Assembly (NCBI GenBank): GCA_015200025.1
Contig: CP054186.1
Coordinates: 3,460,643 to 3,524,642 of the forward strand
Length of the DNA: 64,000 nt
Direction: 5' to 3'
Source: Phycisphaeraceae bacterium
Lineage (GTDB): Bacteria > Planctomycetota > Phycisphaerae > Phycisphaerales > UBA1924
Within the stretch, counting starts at the first letter, position 1; each line of letters begins with the position of its first letter. Below are positions 54,190-62,642 of this stretch, piece after piece. The notes beneath the pieces were generated by a model. It was given only the letters and a program-made list of their open reading frames with translations. It was not told the DNA's origin and ran no database searches. The translations under genes and the position numbers were made by a program.

Positions 54190-55325
54190 GCCTCCCCCGC
54201 CGGCGGGAGCGGCGACCGCCATTCGTACCACGCCAGAAGCACCAGCACCAGCACAAACTGCCCACCGACCACCCCAGCCTGCCACGGCCGCAACGACCCC
54301 AGCACCGTCCCGCTCAGCCCCGTCACCGCCGTCAATCCCCAGATCACCCTCACCGCGTCAGGCTTCGAGAGCCCGCGACGCACCAGCCGGTGCGACAGGT
54401 GGTCCGGGCTCGCCACCAGCGGGCTCGTCCCTCGCCACACCCGAACCGCCGACACCGTCACCAGGTCGTACAACGGCACCGCCAGGATCATCGCCGGCAT
54501 GAACAACGCGTACCACGCCCCCGACACCACCGCGTCGGGCCTCCCCTCCGCCGAGCCCGCGTACGTCGTCCTCACCGTCAGGAACGCCAGCATAAAACCC
54601 AGCACCAACGACCCGCCGTCACCCATGAAAATCCGCGCCGGCGGGAGGTTGTACACCAGAAAACCCAGCGTCCCGCCGATCAACAACGCCAGCGACGCCC
54701 CCACGAACCACTGCCCCTGAAGCACCGACGCCGCCAGGAAGCACGACCCCGCGATCACCACCACCCCACCCGCCAGACCGTCCATGTTGTCGATGAAGTT
54801 CAACGCGTTCGTGATCGCCACGATCCACGCCACCGTCAGCACCACGCTCAGCCACGCGCCCCCCGCCGGGCCGTCCAGCATCGTCAAAAGCCTCGTGTCC
54901 GACCACAGCGTGATCCCCGCCGCCGCCGTCACCATCACCCCAAGTTTCACCCACGGGCCCAGCGCCCGCCGATCGTCGATCAACCCCACCACGTGCAGCA
55001 CCACCAGGCACGCCAGCAGCATCGCCCCAAGCGCCGTCTGCCCGCGAACCCCGGGCAGGTGCGCCGCCGCCGACGACGACCACCCCCGCACCACTCCCTC
55101 CGGCACCACGTTCGCCGCCACCAACGCCCCCGCCAGCGGCAGCACGATCGACAGCACGATCGTCACCCCTCCCGTGTTCGGCACCCCCCGCAGCCGCTTC
55201 ACGTGCCCGGGGCTCCCGGGAGAATCCAGCGCCCCCAGCCGCGCCGACACCCGGCCCACCGCCGGCGTCAAGGCCACCGACAACGCGAACGACACCGCCA
55301 GCAGCATCAATACAACCGTGATCAC
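54186..55325 (-). CDS. WecA/MraY-family polyprenyl-phosphate sugar-1-phosphate transferase
   Basis: This 379-residue polytopic enzyme (about 11 helices) carries the family motifs VVGLIDDRRALG, NALNFIDNMDGLAGG (DNMDG), ARIFMGDGGSLVLGF and the C-terminal HxxHR loop SPDHLSHRLVRRG. It links a sugar-1-phosphate to undecaprenyl phosphate, starting glycan synthesis. The Ser-Pro-Asp-His loop fits WecA/TagO-type enzymes better than MraY. The start is GTG 55325, overlapping the upstream stop by 4 nt. Its neighbour, an O-antigen-ligase-like protein, supports a surface-glycan role. Confidence 0.9.
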   Translation of the reverse strand: MITVVLMLLAVSFALSVALTPAVGRVSARLGALDSPGSPGHVKRLRGVPNTGGVTIVLSIVLPLAGALVAANVVPEGVVRGWSSSAAAHLPGVRGQTALGAMLLACLVVLHVVGLIDDRRALGPWVKLGVMVTAAAGITLWSDTRLLTMLDGPAGGAWLSVVLTVAWIVAITNALNFIDNMDGLAGGVVVIAGSCFLAASVLQGQWFVGASLALLIGGTLGFLVYNLPPARIFMGDGGSLVLGFMLAFLTVRTTYAGSAEGRPDAVVSGAWYALFMPAMILAVPLYDLVTVSAVRVWRGTSPLVASPDHLSHRLVRRGLSKPDAVRVIWGLTAVTGLSGTVLGSLRPWQAGVVGGQFVLVLVLLAWYEWRSPLPPAGEA

Positions 55326-56089
55326 GCGACCAGTTTACTGGCCAACGCCCCGCCACGCCCCGGGCCCCACCGACCCACCAGCGACGTGATCACCAGCACC
55401 ACCCCCATCGACGCGAACGACAACGCCCCGAGCCAGTACACCCGCAAAGGCCACGGGCCCAACGCGTCCAGGATCGTCGTCGTCCCAGGCCTCGACCGCC
55501 CCACGAACCCGTAGTTCCACTCAAAGTGAATGTTCAGCGGCATCACCAACGCCACGTACATCCCAAGCGACGCGCACGCCACCACATAATCCCTCGCCCC
55601 GGGCCGATAGTGCGGCACCGACAGCAGGTACAACGCCGACCCCACGATGATCGTGTGGCTCAGCCAGAAATACCAGAAATGAAGATGCCCAAGCCCAACC
55701 TGCACCGTCGGCGTCAGAAACGCCTGCGTGCACATCCCAAGCCCCCAGAACACCGTCACCGTCCGCAGCCACCGGTTCCCCGTCAGCACCGCCAGCCCGG
55801 CGAAAAACGCCACCAGGTCGCACACCTGCAGCGGTAGGTTGAAGTCCCACCGGAACGCCGGGTCAAAGAACCCGTAATACACAAACGCCCCAGACATCAT
55901 CACCACCGACGCCCACCCCCACGACACCCGCAACACCCGCTCCCGCCCCGTCCCACGCCACCGACGACCCAGCACCGACGCCGCGATCATCAACCCGATC
56001 AGCGGCACCGCCACCAACGCGTGGAACACCGAGAACGGCTCAAACGTCCCCATCCAATCGACCGGCGACGCGGGCCCCGCCGATGCCAT
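55322..56089 (-). CDS. TMEM164/YwaF-like (TIGR02206) membrane protein
   Basis: This 255-residue protein has about seven membrane helices. It has the family signature FNLPLQVCDLVAFFAGLAVL with the Cys-Asp pair, plus FWGLGMCTQAFLTP and HFWYFWLSHTIIV. The biochemical role of bacterial members is not established; the eukaryotic relative TMEM164 is an acyltransferase, so a lipid-modifying role is a hypothesis. The ATG at 56089 overlaps the rlmN stop by 1 nt; a GTG at 56092 is possible. It lies inside the rlmN-to-ligase operon. Confidence 0.8.
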   Translation of the reverse strand: MASAGPASPVDWMGTFEPFSVFHALVAVPLIGLMIAASVLGRRWRGTGRERVLRVSWGWASVVMMSGAFVYYGFFDPAFRWDFNLPLQVCDLVAFFAGLAVLTGNRWLRTVTVFWGLGMCTQAFLTPTVQVGLGHLHFWYFWLSHTIIVGSALYLLSVPHYRPGARDYVVACASLGMYVALVMPLNIHFEWNYGFVGRSRPGTTTILDALGPWPLRVYWLGALSFASMGVVLVITSLVGRWGPGRGGALASKLVA

Positions 56090-57480
56090 CACGGCTCCTC
56101 CCCCCCCGCCTCAGCGCTCGCCAACGGCCCGGGCGGTGGTGGGGGGGGCACCGCGGCCGTCCCCGTGGGACTCGAATCGTGGTGGGGAGCCTGACGGGGG
56201 GAACGGGGACTTGGGTGGGGGCTTGGGTGGGAGAGGTGTGGGGGGTGGGGGGGGGCTTTGGGGCCGGTCTCGTGCCGCAGCTGCCCGCACGCCGCCGAAA
56301 TATCCCGCCCGCGAGACGCCCGGATGTGCGCGTTGATCCCCCGTTCCTTCAGCACCGCCTGGAACGCCCTCACGTCCTCGTCCGCCGGCCGCCCGAACGG
56401 CATCCCCTCGACCTCGTTGTACCGGATCAGGTTGATGTTCGCACGCACCGTCGACGCGATCTCCGCCAGCGCCCTCGCGTGCGACGGCCGGTCGTTCACC
56501 CCGCGCAACAGCGTGTACTCCAGCGTGATCTCACGCCCCGTCTTCTCGAACCACCGCTGGCACGACCTCAGCAACTCCTCGATCGTCGAATACTGCGCCC
56601 ACGGGATCAGCCGCCGGCGGATCTCGTCCGTCGGCGCGTGCAGCGACAACGCCAGCGTCACCGGCAGTTCAAACTGCGCCGCCAGCCGGTCGATCGCCGC
56701 CGGCAGCCCCACCGTCGAGATCGTGATCTTCCGCGCCGAGATCCCCATCCCCCACGGCGACGCCAGCGTCCGGATCGCCGACGTCACGTTCGAAAAATTC
56801 GCCAGCGGCTCCCCCATCCCCATGAACACCACATTCGAGATCCTCGGCAACGCCCCGGGCTTCCCCGCCCCCCCCGCCGGCCTCGGGATCAGCGACCGCA
56901 ACCGCCACACCTGCTCCACGATCCGCCCCGCCGAGAGATTCCCCTCGAGCCCACCAAGTCCCGACGCGCAAAACGTGCACCCCACCGGGCACCCGATCTG
57001 CGAACTGATGCACGCCGTCTGCCTCGCCTCCGTCGGGATCAGCACGCACTCGGTCTGACGCGACGGGTCATCCCCCTCCCCGCCACCCACCCCGGCCCCA
57101 AGCACCGGCAGCCTCACACCCTCCCCGCCCCCCGCCTCGGCCCCTCCCCTCCGCCCCGGCTCCCACTGGATCAGCAACTTCTGCGTCCCGTCAGACGCCA
57201 CCTGGTGCCGCACCGTCCGTCCAGACAGAAACGTGAACCCGTCCGCCAGCCGCTCCCGGTCCGACGCCGAAAGGTTCGACATCTGGCCGGGGTCGATGAC
57301 CCCCTTCGCGTACACCCAATCTAAAATCTGCTTCGCCCGGTACCCGGGGACCCGGTTCGTCTCGCACCACCTCGACAGGCTCTCGGGAGTCTGCGCAAAG
57401 ATGTGCTCCCGATCGCCACCAGAAGACACGGCGGATGGATTCTGGTCGGCATCAGGCATGGGCGGGCTCGGCTCGGGCAC
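56089..57480 (-). CDS. rlmN: 23S rRNA / tRNA adenine-C2 methyltransferase RlmN
   Basis: This 463-residue radical SAM enzyme has the CxxxCxxC cluster in GCPVGCTFCASG (near 167), NVVFMGMGEPLAN, LALSLHAPTDEIRR, YTLLRGVNDRPS and the methyl-carrying Cys in SAACGQLRHE (near 396). After that Cys lies a 60-residue Pro/His/Ser-rich tail not found in standard RlmN, and a Gly-rich insertion sits near residues 105 to 130. I favour GTG 57480 because TACTAT (57492-57487) ends 6 nt before it; ATG 57459 is an alternative. It leads an overlapping envelope operon, an unusual setting. Confidence 0.9.
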   Translation of the reverse strand: MPEPSPPMPDADQNPSAVSSGGDREHIFAQTPESLSRWCETNRVPGYRAKQILDWVYAKGVIDPGQMSNLSASDRERLADGFTFLSGRTVRHQVASDGTQKLLIQWEPGRRGGAEAGGGEGVRLPVLGAGVGGGEGDDPSRQTECVLIPTEARQTACISSQIGCPVGCTFCASGLGGLEGNLSAGRIVEQVWRLRSLIPRPAGGAGKPGALPRISNVVFMGMGEPLANFSNVTSAIRTLASPWGMGISARKITISTVGLPAAIDRLAAQFELPVTLALSLHAPTDEIRRRLIPWAQYSTIEELLRSCQRWFEKTGREITLEYTLLRGVNDRPSHARALAEIASTVRANINLIRYNEVEGMPFGRPADEDVRAFQAVLKERGINAHIRASRGRDISAACGQLRHETGPKAPPHPPHLSHPSPHPSPRSPRQAPHHDSSPTGTAAVPPPPPPGPLASAEAGGEEP

Positions 57481-57506
57481 GGGCACATAGTACGTTCTCC
57501 CGGGCA

Positions 57507-57534
57507 TTGCCCGCCGGGGGATCGGCCCTATAGT
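57507..57534 (+). promoter_or_regulatory. Candidate rpsB-tsf promoter
   Basis: TTGCCC (57507-57512) and TATAGT (57529-57534) are 16 nt apart, giving a leader of about 190 nt before rpsB. The leader is GC-rich and contains a 12-nt palindrome CGCCCTAGGGCG (57649-57660). rpsB leaders are autoregulated by S2 in several bacteria, so this one may be too (inference). Confidence 0.45.
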
Positions 57535-57733
57535 TCCGCGTCGGAGCGACGGTTCGGCGTTCCGGGGCGGTATTCGGGCGTGCGCCCGGGCCGGTGTTGT
57601 TGATTCGAACGATCGTCCGTCCGGCCCACCGCCGGCGGACACAGAAGCGCCCTAGGGCGGCCTGGCCCGCGTCCAACAACCGCGGGTCCCGGACTCCAGG
57701 CCGTCGGTGTCGCTGCACAAAGGACGGTGTCAC

Positions 57734-58579
57734 GTGGCCAATACCCTGGTTCAGGACCTGATCGAGGCGGGCATCCACTTCGGCCAGCGCGCCAGCAACT
57801 GGAACCCGAAGATGCAGCCGTTCATCTACGGCAAGCGCAACGGGATCCACATCATCGACATCAAGGAAACCCTCAAGGGCCTCCTCCTCGCCAAGAAGTA
57901 CATCGCCCGCTGCGTCACCACCGGCAAGGACGTCTGCTTCGTCGGCACCAAGCGCCAGGCCAAGGCCGTCATCGAAACCCACGTCCCCGGTGTCAAGCAG
58001 CACTGGGTCACCGAACGCTGGCTCGGCGGCACCCTCACCAACTTCCGCACCATCCGCACACGCCTCAAGCGCCTCGAAGAACTCGAAGCCATCCAGGCCA
58101 ACGACAACTTCGCCTCCTACTCCAAAAAGATGGAGAGCCAGCTCCGCCGTGAAATGAACAAGATCAAGCGGAACCTCGACGGCCTCCGCAAGATGGACAA
58201 GCTCCCCGGCGCCATGGTCGTCATCGACGTCCGACACGAAGTCACCGCCCTCCGCGAGGCCCGCAAGCTCGGCATCCCCACCATCTGCCTCATCGACACC
58301 GACGCCGACCCCGAACTCGCCGACATCCCCATCCCCGGCAACGACGACAGCATGCGATCCATCGACGTCGTCGTCCGCGAGCTCTGCCTCGCCGTCGCCG
58401 AGGGCCTCCAGGAACGCGAAACCACCAAGGCCGGCGACGCCGCCCAGGGCGACGCGGGCTCCGCCGGGGGCGAACGCCCGCGACGCAGCACCCGCTCCCA
58501 GTACCGCCGTGACGACGCCGCCGCCGGCGACGCCCCGGCCGGCGAGGGCGCCGCCGCCACGACCACCACCGCCGAGTAA
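57734..58579 (+). CDS. rpsB: 30S ribosomal protein S2
   Basis: This 281-residue protein has the S2 signatures DLIEAGIHFGQRASNWNPKM, RNGIHIIDIKETLKG, WLGGTLTNFRTI, PGAMVVIDVRHE and IPIPGNDD. S2 joins the 30S subunit late and binds S1. I chose GTG 57734 with AAAGGA about 8 nt upstream. A 50-residue Ala/Gly/Thr/Arg tail extends past the normal end. It is followed by tsf, the common bacterial order. Confidence 0.96.
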   Translation: MANTLVQDLIEAGIHFGQRASNWNPKMQPFIYGKRNGIHIIDIKETLKGLLLAKKYIARCVTTGKDVCFVGTKRQAKAVIETHVPGVKQHWVTERWLGGTLTNFRTIRTRLKRLEELEAIQANDNFASYSKKMESQLRREMNKIKRNLDGLRKMDKLPGAMVVIDVRHEVTALREARKLGIPTICLIDTDADPELADIPIPGNDDSMRSIDVVVRELCLAVAEGLQERETTKAGDAAQGDAGSAGGERPRRSTRSQYRRDDAAAGDAPAGEGAAATTTTAE

Positions 58580-58647
58580 GCCCCGTCGGGGCCGACCGCC
58601 GGAACCAGATTCTCGCCCGATATGGAGCTCGGCCCCGACGTGGGGCC
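58580..58647 (+). promoter_or_regulatory. Mutually exclusive hairpins between rpsB and tsf
   Basis: The 129-nt spacer can fold two ways. Two local hairpins are perfect: GCCCC/GGGGC at 58580-58592 and GGCCCC/GGGGCC at 58631-58647. Alternatively CGTCGGGGCCGA (58584-58595) pairs with TCGGCCCCGACG (58629-58640), a perfect 12-bp stem over a 33-nt loop that disrupts both. There is no U-run. It could control tsf expression relative to rpsB. Confidence 0.45.
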
Positions 58648-58708
58648 AAGACCACGGGACATCGGACACCAGCCACCGGGGGGCGGGCACAACGCGGAGT
58701 GAAGGACA

Positions 58709-59530
58709 ATGGCCTACGAGCCCAACGCCAAGGACGTGATGCTGCTCCGGAATAAAACCGGGCTGCCCATGATGAACTGCAAAGCCGCCCTCGTCGAAGC
58801 CCAGGGCAACGTCGACACCGCCGAAGAGCTGCTCCGCAAGCAGCTCAAGGGCAAGATGGATACCAAGACCGACCGCGCCGCCGGCGAAGGCCGCATCGCC
58901 GTCGCCATCACCCGTGAGGCCGCCTCCATCGTCGAGATCCGCGCCGAGACCGACTTCACCGCCAAAAACGAGAAGTTCGTCGCCGCCTGCCAGAAGTGCG
59001 CCGAGGCCATCATCCAGGACCGCGCCGGAGACGTCCCCGCCTCCGACCGCGTCAAGGCCCTCGTCGACGAGGTCCGCATCTCCACCGGCGAGAACGCCAG
59101 CTACGCCCGCGGGCACAAACTCATCCAGGACTCCGGCTCCGGCATGTTCGGCAGCTACGTCCACCACGACGGCAAGACCGGCGTCCTCGTCCAGGCCGAG
59201 GGCGACGTCACCGAAGAGACCCTCCGCAAGGTCTGCATGCACATCACCGCCGCCGTCCCCCGCCCCATGGGCATCACCGCCCAGGACATCCCCGCCAACC
59301 TCGTCGAGAAGGAACGCAAGTTCCGCATCGACCAGGCCATGGAGAGCGGAAAGCCCAAGGACATCGCCGAGAAAATGGTCGAGGGCGCCATGCGCAAGTT
59401 CTTCGAAGAGGTCGCCCTCCTCGAACAACCCTTCATCATGGACCCCACCAAAAAGGTCAAGGACATCCTCGGGCCCAAGGTCCGCGTCGTCGCCTTCCTC
59501 CGCTGGGCCGTCGGCGAACCCACCACCTGA
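58709..59530 (+). CDS. tsf: Translation elongation factor Ts
   Basis: This 273-residue nucleotide-exchange factor for EF-Tu has the N-terminal UBA-like part (LRNKTGLPMMNCKAALVEA), then ETDFTAKNEKFV and two core subdomains with HHDGKTGVLVQ. GAAGGA lies just upstream of ATG 58709. It is co-transcribed with rpsB. The NCKAAL segment replaces the common DCKKAL. No terminator follows directly. Confidence 0.96.
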   Translation: MAYEPNAKDVMLLRNKTGLPMMNCKAALVEAQGNVDTAEELLRKQLKGKMDTKTDRAAGEGRIAVAITREAASIVEIRAETDFTAKNEKFVAACQKCAEAIIQDRAGDVPASDRVKALVDEVRISTGENASYARGHKLIQDSGSGMFGSYVHHDGKTGVLVQAEGDVTEETLRKVCMHITAAVPRPMGITAQDIPANLVEKERKFRIDQAMESGKPKDIAEKMVEGAMRKFFEEVALLEQPFIMDPTKKVKDILGPKVRVVAFLRWAVGEPTT

Positions 59531-59824
59531 GCCTCGACACAACCGATCGTCCCCCGGTCCACGGCTCCTCCCACCGGCCGACCACGCCCCGCGCCCCCGC
59601 CACTCCGCGAGGGTCCGCGATCTCCTCGCACTCGCCCGCCGCCGATCCCCGTGGCTCCTGCGCCCGCACGCGGCGCACGCCGTCTCTTCCCTTTGTCGAT
59701 GCGCCAGCGCTCCCTTAGCGCCGTCTTGACGCAGCCCCGAGCACGGCGGCGTTTACTTGTCCCGCTCGAATCGGGTTCATAGGAGATCCCGCCGGGCGAG
59801 TCTGTTCAACACGGAGAGAAAGAC

Positions 59825-60499
59825 ATGAAGACGATCCTTGCCGTGGCCACCCTGGCCCTCACCGCGGGCGCCGCCGCCGGCGACATCATCACCCAGTGGG
59901 ACTTCAACGGGCCCCGCGCGGGCAAGAACCTCACCGCCCCCGCCACCTCCATCGGCCTGGGCTCCGCCTCCCTCGTCGGCGGCACCACCGCCGCCTGGGC
60001 CGCCGGAAGCCCCAACGACCCCGCCGTCACCGACGACGACCGCTGGAATACCACCACCTACGCCGCCCAAGGCACCGGCAGCGGCACCCGCGGCGTCGAG
60101 TACGCCGTCTCCACCGTCGGCTACACCAACATCTCCTTCACCGCCGATATCCGCAACTCCAACACCTCCTCCCGCTGGATCGAGATCCTCGCCGCCTACG
60201 ACGGCGTCAACTTCGTCTCCGTCGGCACCTTCAACGCCACCGCCGGCGACCAGTGGAACACCCGTTCCGTCATCCTCGGCGCCGCCGCCGACAACAACGC
60301 CAGCCTCCGCATCCAGGTCGTCGCCATCTTCGACCCCGCCGCCGGCGCCTACACCGCCGCCAACCCCACCGGCACCTACGCCACCTCCGGAACCATCGGC
60401 TACGACCTCGTCACCTTCGAGGGCACCCTCATCCCGACCCCCGGCGCCGCCGCCCTCATGGCCCTCGGCGGCCTCGTCGCCGCCCGCCGCCGCCGCTGA
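59825..60499 (+). CDS. Exported protein with PEP-CTERM-like anchor
   Basis: This 224-residue protein has a signal peptide (MKTILAVATLALTAGAAAG), a beta-rich extracellular domain with many Asn/Thr/Ser/Gly, and a C-terminal sorting signal PTPGAAALMALGGLVAARRRR. That is the planctomycete form of PEP-CTERM recognised by exosortase. The central domain (RWIEILAAYDGVNFVSVGTF) resembles a carbohydrate- or adhesin-type jelly roll, unassigned. GGAGAG precedes the ATG. The 294 nt between tsf and this gene hold no gene. Neither the exosortase gene nor other PEP-CTERM genes are in the window. Confidence 0.8.
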   Translation: MKTILAVATLALTAGAAAGDIITQWDFNGPRAGKNLTAPATSIGLGSASLVGGTTAAWAAGSPNDPAVTDDDRWNTTTYAAQGTGSGTRGVEYAVSTVGYTNISFTADIRNSNTSSRWIEILAAYDGVNFVSVGTFNATAGDQWNTRSVILGAAADNNASLRIQVVAIFDPAAGAYTAANPTGTYATSGTIGYDLVTFEGTLIPTPGAAALMALGGLVAARRRR

Positions 60500-60562
60500 G
60501 CCCAGCCCACGCGGTTCACCTCAGCGCACCCCGACTCCCCTGAGTCACGCGCACACACACAC

Positions 60563-60600
60563 AAGGCCCGGGACGCTTCCGTCCCGGGCCTTTGTCTTTC
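60563..60600 (+). terminator. Strong terminator after the PEP-CTERM-like gene
   Basis: A perfect 11-bp stem GGCCCGGGACG/CGTCCCGGGCC with loop CTTC (60565-60590) is followed by TTTGTCTTT. It separates two converging genes. Confidence 0.92.
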
Positions 60601-60626
60601 CCTTGATTCACCGACCCCGCCCGCCT

Positions 60627-62552
60627 TCACGGCGTCGACACGCCCGCCGCCCGGCCCAGGCCCACCAACCGCTCCACCGCCGCGGCCCCGGGGTCCGACG
60701 CCCCGGCCAGCATCACCCCCAACACACCGTCCCCGCCGGGGAACAACAGCCGTCCGAACTCGTCAAACCGGACCTCCCGCGACGACACCCCGTACGTCAT
60801 GAAGCCCCCCGCCGCCGCCGCAGGAAGAAGCCCCGATGCCAGCCCCAGCGTCGAGCCCGCCGTCACCAGGATCGACGCGTCCGCCGAACGCGTCAGCGTC
60901 AAATCCGCCCCACGCCAGTACGCCAGCGTCACCGACGGGACCGCGCCCTTCACCAGGTCTTGGAACGGCGGCACCACCAGCCCCGGCTCCCGCGCCGGGT
61001 CCGACGGCGACCGAAGCCCGTTCGCGATCGCCGAGCCCGTCATCGTCAGCAGCGTGTACCCGTCACGAAGCGTCCGCGTGGTGTCGGTGTATTCCACATA
61101 AATCGGCGCCCCGCCCGCGTCCTTGACCGCCCCGGCCACCGCCGCCACCGACCCCAGACCCGCGTCCCCCTTCCCCGAGACCTGCCGCACCGCGCCGATC
61201 ACCGCCTGCGGCGTCAGCCCCGCGATCAGCCACCGGTCCGTCGCCGCCCACGTCACCTCCAACGGCACCGGAACCCCCTGGAAACGCACCGAGAACATCT
61301 GGGCCCCCTCGTGCGTCCAAGGCGTCACCCGCGGGTACCGGTGGAACTCCCCGAGCATCTCCGGGCTCGCCAGCATGCTGTTCGCGAACGCGATCAACTT
61401 CTGGTGCGCCGCCAGCAGCCTCGCCCGGTCCTTGAACGTCACCATCAGCACCGCCGAGCCCAGCCCGCCCCCGCCCGTCGAGTCCGAGAGATACCCCGCC
61501 ACCGTCCCGCCCAGCGAATCCAGCAGGTCGTACTTGAAATCAACCCCCGTCGCCACGCGGAACTGGTCCAACGCCTCCGACAGCATCGGCTGCTGCGTCT
61601 GCACCAGGTCCAGCAGATCGATCAGCGGCGTCAAATCCGCCCTCATCACATGCGCGTGCACCGCGTCCGCGGGCACCGCACGCAAATCCTCCGCCGTCAG
61701 CCCCTCCGTCGGGAGCCTCAACCCGTTCTTGTACCGGTCCGCGTTCTCCAGCACCACCCGCGTGAGCGCGCGCGTCGGCGACGCCGCCGGCGTCACCCCG
61801 TGCTCGAACGACAGCTTCATCGCCCCGGGACCGATCAGCCCGCGACGCTGAACCTGCACAAAAACCTCCCGCGCCTGCGGCACCGTCGCCCCGCCCATCG
61901 CCATCACCGTCTGCTGGATCGGCGTCAACTGCTCAAAGTCCATCCGGCCACGCACCAGCGTCCTCGAATCCGCGATCGTCGCCGCGGGGAGGAACGAGAA
62001 CGCACGCTCGATATCCGAAAACGTCCCCACGATCGCCTGGTACTTCGGGCCCGACGCCGTCTGCCTGGGCCCAAAGATCAGCGTCCCCCCGGGGCCCGCG
62101 TCCATCTCGCTCAGCCCCGGCATGTCCGCCGAATCCACGAGCGGCGCCCCGCCCTCCCGCAGCAGCCGCGTGATCATCCGGTGGTCCTGCGTCGCCGTGT
62201 TCAGGTCCGCGTGGTCGATCGACACCGCCACCCCGTACCCGAACAACCCGCCCGTCGGCTCCCCGGGCGTGTACGTCACCGCCATCCGCGCGGGCCTCGA
62301 CATCGACCGCAGCATCATCTCCGCCAGCGCGATCGGCTCCCGCTCCGCCCCGACCTCAAACGGCAGCTCCCGCAGTCGCTCCGGAAGACGCTCCAACGCG
62401 CCCCGCAGCGCCGCGTCCTTCGGGCTCGACGCGAACGCCGCCAGCCCCGCGTGCTCCGCCACCAGCACCGGGCGGGGCTGCCCCTCCGTCTGCCCCAGCA
62501 CGGAACCGACCAAGGAAGCGGTCAGAAATACGGCGGTCGTTGTCGTTCGCAT
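60627..62552 (-). CDS. Large exported protein of unknown function
   Basis: This 641-residue protein has a signal peptide (MRTTTTAVFLTASLVGSVLG). It has no recognised catalytic motif. The segments DFKYDLLDSLGGTVAGYLSD, AVLMVTFKDRARLLAAHQKL and TWAATDRWLIAGLTPQAVIG resemble the DUF3352-type proteins of planctomycetes and cyanobacteria, in which paired beta-rich halves occur. The predicted fold is alternating helices and strands without transmembrane segments. GGAGC lies 9 nt before ATG 62552. It is divergent from the GT9 gene (90-nt gap). Confidence 0.65.
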   Translation of the reverse strand: MRTTTTAVFLTASLVGSVLGQTEGQPRPVLVAEHAGLAAFASSPKDAALRGALERLPERLRELPFEVGAEREPIALAEMMLRSMSRPARMAVTYTPGEPTGGLFGYGVAVSIDHADLNTATQDHRMITRLLREGGAPLVDSADMPGLSEMDAGPGGTLIFGPRQTASGPKYQAIVGTFSDIERAFSFLPAATIADSRTLVRGRMDFEQLTPIQQTVMAMGGATVPQAREVFVQVQRRGLIGPGAMKLSFEHGVTPAASPTRALTRVVLENADRYKNGLRLPTEGLTAEDLRAVPADAVHAHVMRADLTPLIDLLDLVQTQQPMLSEALDQFRVATGVDFKYDLLDSLGGTVAGYLSDSTGGGGLGSAVLMVTFKDRARLLAAHQKLIAFANSMLASPEMLGEFHRYPRVTPWTHEGAQMFSVRFQGVPVPLEVTWAATDRWLIAGLTPQAVIGAVRQVSGKGDAGLGSVAAVAGAVKDAGGAPIYVEYTDTTRTLRDGYTLLTMTGSAIANGLRSPSDPAREPGLVVPPFQDLVKGAVPSVTLAYWRGADLTLTRSADASILVTAGSTLGLASGLLPAAAAGGFMTYGVSSREVRFDEFGRLLFPGGDGVLGVMLAGASDPGAAAVERLVGLGRAAGVSTP

Positions 62553-62642
62553 CGTCGGTGCTCCAGATCCCCCCCGAATCCCTCCCGGCCCCCCGCGGGG
62601 CGGATTCAGTGATGTTATGTCCCGGGGCGGTACCATGACGGC

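Noticed and set aside
59726..59757. TTGACG with a distant TTTACT as promoter of the PEP-CTERM-like gene
   Set aside because: Spacing is 20 nt and the -10 is weak; not enough to annotate.
59838..62612. Plus-strand open frame of 924 codons
   Set aside because: It runs through the PEP-CTERM-like gene in another frame, across a strong terminator, and then antisense to the exported protein gene.
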